DNA of 20,395 bases from a virus: positions 1 through 20,395 of the IMG/VR virus record IMGVR_UViG_3300029787_003795. One strand, given 5' to 3'. The notes under the pieces were generated by a model, which saw only the letters and a list, made by a program, of their open reading frames with translations, made no database searches and was not told where the DNA came from. This document shows, piece after piece, positions 13,964-20,113 of the stretch; the stretch's first letter is position 1, and every line of letters starts with the position of its first letter. The translations under genes were made by a program, and so were the position numbers.

Positions 13964-15714
13964 AGGTATTATTAGCCACAATATCTGTCCTTTTGCTTCC
14001 CTTGCTTTTCCAATGCAGTCCGGTGGAGATGGTCAAGCTTAGATGGTTTGATGCGTTCGTGGCGACGCCAGAAGAATCAGGCAATTTTGCCGTTCTTAAT
14101 ATCACAGAGGAGAACGTCGAGCAGCAGATGGGCTGGCCTTTCCCCAGGACAGAGTTAGCCAGGATGCAAGAAGACCTAATGGAAAAAGGCGCTTTAGGTG
14201 TTGGCTGGGTGATTAGTTTTCCTCAGCCTGGCAGATGGAACGGTGACAAGCTTCTAGCTTTGGTCGCTAACAACAATCCCACGGTCTTCGCGATGTTCGA
14301 GAGCCCTAACAGAGAGTTCCCGAAAACGACCGGGACCGTGATTATGGGCGATGATATCGGTGGCATTATGGCTACGGGGACCATACAAAACACGCCGAAG
14401 CTACAAATCAACGAAGGCATTGTGAGCGCTCCCCTAGATGTTGATGGATTGCTTAGACGGATGCCGCTCTTAATGAGATCGCCAGACGGGTGGATACCGT
14501 CATTCGGTGTTCAAGCGCTTAAAATGCTGACGGGTGGTGACACCTATGTGATCAAAACAAATCAGAATGGCGTTGAATCTGTGAGGATACCGGGACTCCC
14601 TGGGACTAATACGGACAGCATGGGACGCAAATGGATATCTTGGGCTGTTCCACGTGAAACGGATATGGCTGAGATGAATGTCGCTGGACGCTTTGTTTTT
14701 GTTGGGGTTACAGCTAAGGGCGTCATGCCGCAAGTATCTACCCCGGCAGGGCTTTTATATCCGCACCATATACAAGCGGCGTTTGCAGAATCTTTAATCA
14801 ATCCGAATAGCCCTCAAATCCCAGAGTTTGCTTACCTGATAGAGATCTTTTCTTTTATAGCTATGGTTGGCGTTGTATTCGCCGCAGTGACGTACTTGGG
14901 AGTCTCCCTGGGTATTGGGGCAGCCAGTGGTTTGTTCCTTATCACGGGCCTTACAGGAGCTTATATTGTCTCCCTTGGCACCTTGGTAGATGTTAGTTAC
15001 ACCCTCATCGGTCAGATTCTTGCTGGTTCTGTCGCTTTTTATTTCCGATTCAGAGAACAGTGGCGGCTACGGATGCAGATCAAAAAGCAGTTTGAAAATT
15101 ACATGGACCCGCGCCAGGTCGCTAGGTTGCAGAAGAACCCAGAGCTTTTGAAGCTTGGTGGGGAAAAGATCTATGCCACCTTTCTATTCACCGACATGAG
15201 GGGATTCACAGCGCTCTCAGAACAAGTCACGCCAGAAGAAATAACCAATATTATGAATCGCTGTCTGACTGTTCAGACAAACGCAGTTCTGGCTAATGAG
15301 GGCATGGTCGACAAGTTCATCGGTGACGCAATGATGGCAATATGGAATGCTCCTTTACCCGTTGAAGATCACGAAAAGAAAGCTTTGAAAGCCGCCGCTG
15401 ATATCGAAAGGGATATGGTTACCTTGAATCAAGAACTTGCATCTGAAGGATTGCCGAAGGTTCAAATAGGAATTGGGGTCAACAGTGGGTGGGCGGTCAT
15501 AGGCAACATGGGAAGCATGGACCGGTTTGACTTCAGCGCCATAGGAGATGCAGTCAACGTGGCCGCAAGATTGGAGTCTAATACCAAGGAGCATGGTGTT
15601 GATATTTTGGTAGGCGCAAGCACTGCTAATGAGGCTCAGGATGGGTTAACATTTCATCAACAGATAAGCGTGAAAGGCAAAAAAGAGAGGTTAACAGTTT
15701 ATACATGGGCTTAA
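13960..15714 (+). CDS. CHASE2-domain class III adenylate cyclase
   Basis: This 584-residue membrane enzyme probably makes cAMP in response to an extracytoplasmic signal. An N-terminal hydrophobic segment (3-18) leads into a CHASE2-like sensor (about 25-285), with LRWFDAF, VLNITEENVEQQMGWPFPRTEL and a GALGVGWVISF segment. Three membrane spans lie at about 290-362. The linker KQFENYMDPRQVARL joins the catalytic domain (about 400-584). Metal-binding aspartates are D412 (FTDMRGFT) and D456 (IGDAMMAIW). The adenine-selecting Lys is K452. N533 and R537 (AVNVAARLE) stabilise the transition state. S526 sits where bacterial enzymes usually have Thr or Asp. All catalytic positions are present, so it should be active. 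ATG 13960 overlaps the FecR gene stop. Confidence 0.92.
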   Translation: MKVLLATISVLLLPLLFQCSPVEMVKLRWFDAFVATPEESGNFAVLNITEENVEQQMGWPFPRTELARMQEDLMEKGALGVGWVISFPQPGRWNGDKLLALVANNNPTVFAMFESPNREFPKTTGTVIMGDDIGGIMATGTIQNTPKLQINEGIVSAPLDVDGLLRRMPLLMRSPDGWIPSFGVQALKMLTGGDTYVIKTNQNGVESVRIPGLPGTNTDSMGRKWISWAVPRETDMAEMNVAGRFVFVGVTAKGVMPQVSTPAGLLYPHHIQAAFAESLINPNSPQIPEFAYLIEIFSFIAMVGVVFAAVTYLGVSLGIGAASGLFLITGLTGAYIVSLGTLVDVSYTLIGQILAGSVAFYFRFREQWRLRMQIKKQFENYMDPRQVARLQKNPELLKLGGEKIYATFLFTDMRGFTALSEQVTPEEITNIMNRCLTVQTNAVLANEGMVDKFIGDAMMAIWNAPLPVEDHEKKALKAAADIERDMVTLNQELASEGLPKVQIGIGVNSGWAVIGNMGSMDRFDFSAIGDAVNVAARLESNTKEHGVDILVGASTANEAQDGLTFHQQISVKGKKERLTVYTWA

Positions 15715-16100
15715 AGATAAGCGGAGCGCTTGCGTTCCTCTTAATATTTTCCGGCATATCTTTCAAATTGTATTATGACCGGACCCAAGCACAACTCGGA
15801 AAGCTGCGGGCCGATATCGTAACCCTGGAAGAAAACGAAAAGCTTCTGAAGAGAGAAATCGCTGAACAGAATGAAGCCATCCAGGAACAGATCAGAAAGG
15901 CTCAGGAAGCCTATGATCAAATCAATCTACTAAACGAAAGAAACCAACAAGCAACGACAGAAATAAACGATCTTAGGCAGAAGTTTGCCAAGCACGATCT
16001 CAATTATTTATCTCTTAGAAAGCCAGGACTTATCGAAAAAATTGTGAATAAGGGGACAGCGGATGTATTATCAAAGCTGGAAGATCTTACTAGTCACTAG
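15705..16100 (+). CDS. inner-membrane spanin (Rz-like)
   Basis: This 131-residue protein has an N-terminal membrane anchor (about 5-22, SGALAFLLIFSGISFKLYY) and then a long coiled coil (TLEENEKLLKREIAEQNEAI through about residue 100), the layout of i-spanins such as lambda Rz. With the next gene it would bridge the periplasm and fuse the two membranes at the last step of lysis. It starts 10 bases inside the cyclase gene, and its end overlaps the lipoprotein gene by 38 bases in another frame, the usual Rz/Rz1 arrangement. There is no sequence signature beyond architecture, so the call depends on the pair. Confidence 0.78.
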   Translation: MGLKISGALAFLLIFSGISFKLYYDRTQAQLGKLRADIVTLEENEKLLKREIAEQNEAIQEQIRKAQEAYDQINLLNERNQQATTEINDLRQKFAKHDLNYLSLRKPGLIEKIVNKGTADVLSKLEDLTSH

Positions 16101-16458
16101 TTCTCTCGCCGGTTGCAGTTGGCTTTCTCCCAAAATAGACCCCCCGGCTCAACCGGTCGAGATAGTGAAAGTGGAGATCCCCGCTCCCGTATATCATCCA
16201 ACTCTTCCCGAAAAGGTCTCAACGCTCCCAGTTCAGTGGACTATCCTGACCCCAGACATCATGAAAGAATATGTTGAAGACCTGGAAGCGGGTGAAGCTC
16301 CGGTGAACGTTTGGTATTCCTTAACGACAAAAGGGTATGAGAATCTGAGTCAGAACATGGCAGAGGTTCAGAGATATATTCGACAAGTGCTCAATATTGT
16401 GGACTACTACAAATCATTAGATAAAAGTCAGGAGGAAAAAGATGACGTTGCTGATTGA
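16063..16458 (+). CDS. outer-membrane lipoprotein spanin (Rz1-like)
   Basis: This 131-residue protein has a clear lipoprotein leader: MYYQSWKILLVTSSLAGC, with lipobox LAGC and Cys18 as the first mature residue. A proline-rich stretch (PPAQPVEIVKVEIPAPVYHP) follows, as in Rz1 proteins. It is longer than classical Rz1. The second half (VQWTILTPDIMKEYVEDLEA and YENLSQNMAEVQRYIRQVL) resembles a phage lipoprotein type often seen beside lysis genes. An AAGGGG site precedes ATG 16063. Placement behind the coiled-coil i-spanin candidate supports its role as o-spanin. Confidence 0.78.
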   Translation: MYYQSWKILLVTSSLAGCSWLSPKIDPPAQPVEIVKVEIPAPVYHPTLPEKVSTLPVQWTILTPDIMKEYVEDLEAGEAPVNVWYSLTTKGYENLSQNMAEVQRYIRQVLNIVDYYKSLDKSQEEKDDVAD

Positions 16459-16603
16459 TATTTTTAATTATGGAACGACGTTAGTAGCATTAGCGTCCGT
16501 TGTTTGCGCTATGACACCAACAAAAAAGGACGACACGATTGTTGGCTATGCTTACAAGTTTCTGGAAATCCTGGCGGTTAATATAGGCAAGGCCAAACAA
16601 TGA
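16442..16603 (+). CDS. 53-residue membrane protein, holin candidate
   Basis: This small gene fills an apparent gap. ATG 16442 follows AGGAGG at about 16430-16435, and the stop TGA (16601-16603) overlaps the ATG of the next gene. The protein begins MTLLIDIFNYGTTLVALASV, a hydrophobic helix of about 18 residues, then MTPTKKDDTIVGYAYKFLEI and a Lys-rich end. The TPTKKDD...AYK..E.LA.NIGKAK pattern reminds me of small proteins encoded beside phage endolysins. With the neighbouring lysozyme lacking a signal peptide, this is a reasonable holin candidate. The coding evidence (strong ribosome site, coupling) is better than the functional evidence. Confidence 0.75.
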   Translation: MTLLIDIFNYGTTLVALASVVCAMTPTKKDDTIVGYAYKFLEILAVNIGKAKQ

Positions 16604-16812
16604 GCCAGCAGCTAAAGCGCGAAAGGGTTGTTTTGATTGAGACAACTCAAGAGCGTATTGATTGCTTCGGAGACAACAACGAGATTATTGATAATCTAAT
16701 GATGATCGCCGAAAAGCTGGAAGGGTCAGAATTCAAAGATGCCGTATATTGGTTACGGGAGGCGTGTGAAAATTTAGAGGAGTTTGAGTGTATCATTACC
16801 GGGCAAGATTAG
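16600..16812 (+). CDS. small uncharacterised acidic protein
   Basis: This 70-residue protein is not recognised. It is probably alpha-helical and acidic (IIDNLMMIAEKLEGSEFKDAV, WLREACENLEEFE), without signal peptide or membrane segment. ATG 16600 overlaps the preceding TGA, and its end overlaps the nuclease gene by 25 bases. The nuclease's ribosome site (AGAGGAG, 16776-16782) lies inside this gene, so the two are translated from one message. Confidence 0.7.
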   Translation: MSQQLKRERVVLIETTQERIDCFGDNNEIIDNLMMIAEKLEGSEFKDAVYWLREACENLEEFECIITGQD

Positions 16813-17171
16813 ATCGCGTCATTGATGGCGACACCATAGACGTCAGTATTGACCTTGGGTTTGATGTATGGCTTCACAAGCAGCGTCTGAGACTTCATGG
16901 GATTGATACGCCAGAAAGTCGAACAAGGAACAAGGCAGAGAAGGCGCTCGGACTGGCAGCAAAAGAAAGACTCATAGAGCTTTGCTCAGACGAACTTAGC
17001 CTGGTATCACACGGAAAGGGAAAATATGGACGGATCTTGGCTTCAGTGTATACGGGCAAAACTGACATCTGTAAAAAACTCATCAAAGAAGGACACGCCG
17101 TGGAATATTGGGGCGGGACCAAGCTTGCAAAAATCAGAGCCGACGGAACCTGGGGGATTGAAAATGGATAG
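16788..17171 (+). CDS. staphylococcal-nuclease-like (thermonuclease) enzyme
   Basis: This 127-residue protein has the SNase fold signature. DRVIDGDTIDV carries Asp15 (equivalent to D21 of the staphylococcal enzyme), RLRLHGIDTPES carries Arg35, Asp40 and Glu43, and KYGRILASVY carries Arg82 (equivalent to R87). All catalytic residues are present, so it should cut nucleic acid with calcium. There is no signal peptide, so it acts in the cytoplasm, perhaps in DNA breakdown or processing. The GTG start at 16788 has AGAGGAG five bases upstream. The stop overlaps the lysozyme ATG at 17164. Confidence 0.9.
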   Translation: MYHYRARLDRVIDGDTIDVSIDLGFDVWLHKQRLRLHGIDTPESRTRNKAEKALGLAAKERLIELCSDELSLVSHGKGKYGRILASVYTGKTDICKKLIKEGHAVEYWGGTKLAKIRADGTWGIENG

Positions 17172-17610
17172 AGAGCTTTTGAAAACCGAATTGGTTCGAG
17201 ATGAAGGTTGTGTTTTCGAGGTCTATTTAGACAGCGAAGATTTGCCAACGTTTGGCATTGGTCATTTGTGCAAGCCCCTGGACCCAGAGTATGGATATGC
17301 AGTGGGAACCAAAGTGACACCAGAGCGCGTCAACGAATGCTTCGAGAAAGACATCGACATTGCCGTCAAAGAAGTGGCTGATCGCTATCCGTTCTTTGAT
17401 AACCTTGATGACGTGCGACAGAGGGTCTTCGTCAATATGACATTCAACCTGGGGTCAACACGATTAGGTCTTTTCAAAAAGTTCCTGGCGGCAGTAGAGG
17501 CCAAGGATTATGAAACAGCGGCAGAAGAAATGCTTGATTCTAAGTGGGCTAGACAAGTCAAGGGCCGAGCTGATCGGCTTGCTGACATGATGCGAAGTGG
17601 CGCTGTCTAA
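17164..17610 (+). CDS. T4-type lysozyme (GH24 endolysin)
   Basis: This 148-residue muramidase cleaves peptidoglycan at lysis. The catalytic triad is spaced exactly as in T4 lysozyme: Glu14 (VRDEG), Asp23 (VYLDSED) and Thr29 (LPTFGIGH), corresponding to E11, D20 and T26. The C-terminal lobe has VFVNMTFNLGSTRLGLFKKF and SKWARQVKGRADRLADMM, also as in T4. There is no signal peptide or anchor, so it needs a holin to reach the wall. I chose ATG 17164 because of GGGGGA about 9 bases upstream; the in-frame start at 17026 would lie inside the nuclease gene and precede the domain. Confidence 0.94.
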   Translation: MDRELLKTELVRDEGCVFEVYLDSEDLPTFGIGHLCKPLDPEYGYAVGTKVTPERVNECFEKDIDIAVKEVADRYPFFDNLDDVRQRVFVNMTFNLGSTRLGLFKKFLAAVEAKDYETAAEEMLDSKWARQVKGRADRLADMMRSGAV

Positions 17611-17899
17611 AACTCAGTCCACGCGACTAGGCGTCATCCTGACTGTCATGGCTCAGGAAGAAGTCCCAGAGGGTTATATCGAAAATGTTGTGGTCGATGG
17701 ATTTGCGACCTATGACCAAAATGGAAATCCAGTTTTGACCGACCTGGGCCTAAACGAAAAAAACAGACTTTGCACACTGGCAGGACTTAATATCAAATAT
17801 TTAAGTGAACGAAAAAAGGAACAAGATGAGCAGCACATTGGAGAGGGACATGGAGATGATTCTGAAGTCCCTCAAGATACCGTATCAGCGGGAATATAA
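17597..17899 (+). CDS. small uncharacterised protein after the lysozyme
   Basis: This 100-residue protein is not recognised. It contains IENVVVDGFATYDQNGNPVL, then NEKNRLCTLAGLNIKYL and a hydrophilic acidic tail (HIGEGHGDDSEVPQDT). GTG 17597 overlaps the lysozyme end by 14 bases with no convincing ribosome site, so the start may be wrong. The 3' end overlaps the following endonuclease gene by 74 bases. That length of overlap may mean that the tail of one of the two is less constrained. Confidence 0.55.
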   Translation: MALSKTQSTRLGVILTVMAQEEVPEGYIENVVVDGFATYDQNGNPVLTDLGLNEKNRLCTLAGLNIKYLSERKKEQDEQHIGEGHGDDSEVPQDTVSAGI

Positions 17900-18284
17900 C
17901 TTTAAGGGTATCAATGGGAATAGGAAATGGCGGTTTGATTTTGTTCTTGGAGATCCTACGGTTGGAATGATGATAGCCGTTGAAGTCGAAGGCGGTATAT
18001 GGACAAACGGAAGGCACACACGAGGCGGTCATTGGTTCGCTAAAGACTGCGAAAAATACACAGAGGCAGCGATTTGTTGTTGGTCTGTTTTACGATATTG
18101 CTCCCATCACATCACAACGATTGCACCCAAGCAATTGCAAATGATGTGGGAAATGAAAAGCATCGTTGATGCAGATAAATCAATAGAATCAGATAACGTA
18201 CCCGAGGATTACGCCGAGACAAAACAACCCGGCTCCAGCAAGGTCCGTCAGCCTCGCCGGTCTGTTAAGAAAAAAATCAAATAA
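17826..18284 (+). CDS. PD-(D/E)XK-like endonuclease
   Basis: This 152-residue protein looks like a small endonuclease of the Vsr/DUF559-like PD-(D/E)XK type. The core is WRFDFVLGDP, with the first acidic metal ligand, followed by the strand AVEVEGGIWTNGRH with the E-x-E-G-G active-site pattern. HWFAKDCEKYTEAAICCWSVLRY comes next, with the D.EKY..A....W.VLR helix-strand typical of these folds. The C-terminal tail is basic (KVRQPRRSVKKKIK), suited to DNA contact. ATG 17826 has AAGGA upstream; a GTG at 17805 is possible but unsupported. It is the last plus-strand gene before convergent genes. It may help degrade host DNA or process phage DNA. Confidence 0.75.
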   Translation: MSSTLERDMEMILKSLKIPYQREYNFKGINGNRKWRFDFVLGDPTVGMMIAVEVEGGIWTNGRHTRGGHWFAKDCEKYTEAAICCWSVLRYCSHHITTIAPKQLQMMWEMKSIVDADKSIESDNVPEDYAETKQPGSSKVRQPRRSVKKKIK

Positions 18285-18285
18285 T

Positions 18286-18453
18286 TCAGATTTCAGTTGC
18301 TTTGGAAACGGTAGAACTGTGATCGGAAATCCCATTGATGAGTTTGTTTTTGAGATTTTCTTTTTCTTCATCACTCGCAATATTCCCTTTTTCATTCCGT
18401 AACAATTCCAAAATAATAAGCATTTCATTATACGTTAGCTTGATGCTTGTCAT
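18286..18453 (-). CDS. small uncharacterised helical protein
   Basis: This 55-residue protein is not recognised. It begins MTSIKLTYNEMLIILELLRN and continues hydrophilic, probably helical. On the minus strand ATG 18453 has GGGGAGA about 8 bases upstream. An in-frame ATG at 18507 overlaps the stop of the GIY-YIG gene (TAATG) and would add 18 residues (MKPWGRIMPLDKAWGDQT); either start is possible. Its stop is one base from the end of the convergent plus-strand endonuclease gene, leaving no room for a terminator between the two operons. Confidence 0.6.
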   Translation of the reverse strand: MTSIKLTYNEMLIILELLRNEKGNIASDEEKENLKNKLINGISDHSSTVSKATEI

Positions 18454-18506
18454 GGTCTGATCTCCCCATGCTTTGTCGAGCGGCATGATTCGCCCCCAGG
18501 GCTTCA

Positions 18507-19100
18507 TTAGTACCCCGTCCGGTTATAGTGAGGTTTATGTCTCTTAATCAAAACTTTCTCCCAATAAGACATTCTTCCCAGTTTACATGGCAGGAAACGC
18601 ACGTGGTCAAATTTTTTGTCCTTGTGCTGATGGATTCTTTGATAAGGCGTCTTGGATTGGCCGACATAAACAACCTCACCTTCATACGACAAAAGATAAA
18701 CGGTAGGACTCACAATCGCCAACATCGGAACGAAACCTTTGCGTCGAGATCGCGCAATCTTCTGGCGTAGTTTGTTGTGTTCCCACTCTAGTTCTCTTTT
18801 CATTCGTTTGACCGACCAATCGTGCATAGCCATGTCTATCTCTTTAGCCCTAGCGCTCTCAATTTTTTGGACAGTGTGTTGCTGTTCCATGATATGGCGT
18901 TTGAGTCTTTTGATGTCTTCTTCCAGTTCTTGGATTTGTAACTCTTGCTTTGCCTCTGCTCCGAGACTGACGTGAGCTTGTTGGTTGGAGTATCCAAACA
19001 AATCTAATTTATTCATTTCGCGCTCAATCCAAAGGCCCAATCTTTTCCGATTCTCCGCTACACGAATATCGTCTCTCTGTGGAGAGAACCCGTATGGCAT
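18507..19100 (-). CDS. GIY-YIG nuclease with N-terminal coiled coil
   Basis: The last third of this 197-residue protein is a GIY-YIG domain (about 132-197): TVYLLSYEGEVVYVGQS provides the two-strand GIY/YIG core, the arginine of YQRIHQH and the glutamate of YWEKVLIKRH are the catalytic pair, and the domain closes with the Asn of HYNRTGY. The first part is helical, with a coiled coil (about 50-115; LQIQELEEDIKRLKRHIMEQ), perhaps for targeting or dimerisation. It is not flanked by intron-like sequence. The ATG at 19100 overlaps the TGA of a 57-residue gene (TGATG). It may be a free-standing homing endonuclease or a phage nuclease for host DNA; the sequence does not decide. Confidence 0.88.
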   Translation of the reverse strand: MPYGFSPQRDDIRVAENRKRLGLWIEREMNKLDLFGYSNQQAHVSLGAEAKQELQIQELEEDIKRLKRHIMEQQHTVQKIESARAKEIDMAMHDWSVKRMKRELEWEHNKLRQKIARSRRKGFVPMLAIVSPTVYLLSYEGEVVYVGQSKTPYQRIHQHKDKKFDHVRFLPCKLGRMSYWEKVLIKRHKPHYNRTGY

Positions 19101-19273
19101 CAGAGTGGCCTATCATTGATGATGCCCATCAGAATTTTATATTCCCCCTGAGTGATAAATTTCTGCACGTCCAGGAGCTTGATTTTTGATATGTCGTGCT
19201 TGTGTTCCCGGCTAAGGATTTCTATATACGACCTGAGCTTTGCGAAGCGGTTTTCTTCTGTGAGGAATATCAT
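19100..19273 (-). CDS. 57-residue uncharacterised protein
   Basis: This small minus-strand gene fills the gap between two longer ones. ATG 19273-19271 follows TAGGAG about 8 bases upstream and overlaps the stop of the preceding gene (ATGA). Its own TGA overlaps the GIY-YIG start (TGATG). The product begins MIFLTEENRFAKLRSYIEIL and ends IMGIINDRPL-like (LMGIINDRPL), charged and helical, with no known motif. The ribosome site and the overlap on both sides make it a credible gene. Confidence 0.7.
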   Translation of the reverse strand: MIFLTEENRFAKLRSYIEILSREHKHDISKIKLLDVQKFITQGEYKILMGIINDRPL

Positions 19274-19461
19274 CCGACTTGTCTCCTAACTTGTTGTTTC
19301 AGATTGGCGGTCATCTTGATCCAGAAAAAGTCATGGTCGTCCAGGATCAGCTCAACGACTTCGGCGTCCTGGTCATGCTCTTTCATCAGTCTCTGGTAAT
19401 GCTTCACCACCGAAGTGAACCCCAGAGTTCCGAGAACGTCCTGCGACGTCTCCTTGTTCAT
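19270..19461 (-). CDS. 63-residue uncharacterised protein
   Basis: This protein is not recognised. It begins MNKETSQDVLGTLGFTSVVK and has an acidic middle (EHDQDAEVVELILDDHD) and a basic end (LKQQVRRQVG). I place the start at ATG 19461, which overlaps the upstream TGA (ATGA), in line with the rest of this minus-strand run. ATG 19476 in the same frame would extend it by five residues into the previous gene. Confidence 0.62.
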   Translation of the reverse strand: MNKETSQDVLGTLGFTSVVKHYQRLMKEHDQDAEVVELILDDHDFFWIKMTANLKQQVRRQVG

Positions 19462-19706
19462 GATGAATATATCCATCTGCCATTTTTACGTACAAACGGT
19501 TTGAATAGTTTTTCGGCTTGCTGAATTGTGAGCTTGAATTTAGATGGGGCGCAACCGATAGCACCCAGCTCCAAGAAATGCGTCCACTTACGACCGCGCT
19601 GAGTGAGGAGCACGGCCCGGTGGCCGCCCCTCTCGCGATAGACTGTCCCGGCTTCATAACCTTTCTTTGCTAACCAGGCTTTAGTAATGTCGTTTGGAAT
19701 TTTCAA
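19458..19706 (-). CDS. 82-residue uncharacterised protein with TTG start
   Basis: This protein is not recognised. It is basic, beginning MKIPNDITKAWLAKKGYEAG, with RGGHRAVLLTQRGRKWTHFLELGA in the middle. The start is decided by a repeated leader: AAGGAG at 19712-19717 (minus strand), then six bases, then TTG 19706-19704. The upstream ATG 19763 in the same frame lacks such a site and would translate the leader itself. The gene 19767-20030 uses an almost identical initiation block. Its TGA overlaps the next ATG. Confidence 0.68.
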   Translation of the reverse strand: MKIPNDITKAWLAKKGYEAGTVYRERGGHRAVLLTQRGRKWTHFLELGAIGCAPSKFKLTIQQAEKLFKPFVRKNGRWIYSS

Positions 19707-19725
19707 ATTGTTCTCCTTATCAATG
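19702..19725 (-). repeat. translation-initiation repeat, copy A
   Basis: On the minus strand this 24-base block reads CATTGATAAGGAGAAC followed by AATTTGAA. It differs from copy B (20026-20049) at one base (position 19717 versus 20041). It contains the ribosome site AAGGAG and the TTG start of the 82-residue gene. Confidence 0.8.
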
Positions 19726-19766
19726 TTTCTGGAAAAGTATATCATACCCATATTGGGTGTCAAACG

Positions 19767-20030
19767 TTAGGAAAGCTCCGTGGATTTATGATATTCGATA
19801 AGATATTTGGCCCACCCCTGGATTTCTTTTTTTGTAGCGAAGCCTTTCGGTGGGACAGAATCTAGGAACTCCTGGACGCTGGCTGGGTAATCAAAGCCAG
19901 TCATTTCTTTTGTCTTTTGAAATGAAGAGTGCAAGAACTCTCGTGTCGCTTTCGGAAGTGGCGGACGTAAGCGTCCAAGATAATTGTCTCGTACCATTCC
20001 GTTTCTAGGGTCATAAGTTTGTTCGTTCAA
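19767..20030 (-). CDS. 87-residue uncharacterised protein with TTG start
   Basis: This protein is not recognised. It begins MNEQTYDPRNGMVRDNYLGR, followed by a helical region (KATREFLHSSFQKTKEMTG) and FATKKEIQGWAKYLIEYHKS near the end. TTG 20030-20028 follows CGGAGAACAAT, the same initiation block as gene 19458-19706. An in-frame ATG at 20087 would run through both the leader block and a strong hairpin (20075-20093), so I prefer the TTG. Confidence 0.66.
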   Translation of the reverse strand: MNEQTYDPRNGMVRDNYLGRLRPPLPKATREFLHSSFQKTKEMTGFDYPASVQEFLDSVPPKGFATKKEIQGWAKYLIEYHKSTELS

Positions 20031-20049
20031 ATTGTTCTCCGTATCAATG
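20026..20049 (-). repeat. translation-initiation repeat, copy B
   Basis: On the minus strand it reads CATTGATACGGAGAAC followed by AATTTGAA, 23 of 24 bases identical to copy A (19702-19725). It holds the ribosome site and TTG start of the 87-residue gene. Outside the block the two genes do not look alike, so the shared element is the leader and not a gene duplication. Confidence 0.8.
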
Positions 20050-20074
20050 GTTATCCAAGACCCCAAGGGTTTCG

Positions 20075-20093
20075 GCGGGGGAACCACCCCCGC
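20075..20093 (-). terminator. G/C-rich hairpin after the 91-residue gene (weak terminator or processing site)
   Basis: GCGGGGG (20075-20081) pairs perfectly with CCCCCGC (20087-20093) around a five-base loop. On the minus strand it sits about 20 bases after the stop at 20114 and before the leader of gene 19767-20030. There is no T-run after it on either strand, so it is not a standard intrinsic terminator. It may pause polymerase or stabilise the 3' end of the upstream message. Confidence 0.5.
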
Positions 20094-20113
20094 TGCTCAT
20101 CAGTTGGATTTGT

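Noticed and set aside
18284-18286. Bidirectional terminator between convergent operons
   Set aside because: Only one base separates the two stops, and I see no hairpin with T-runs in the flanking sequence.
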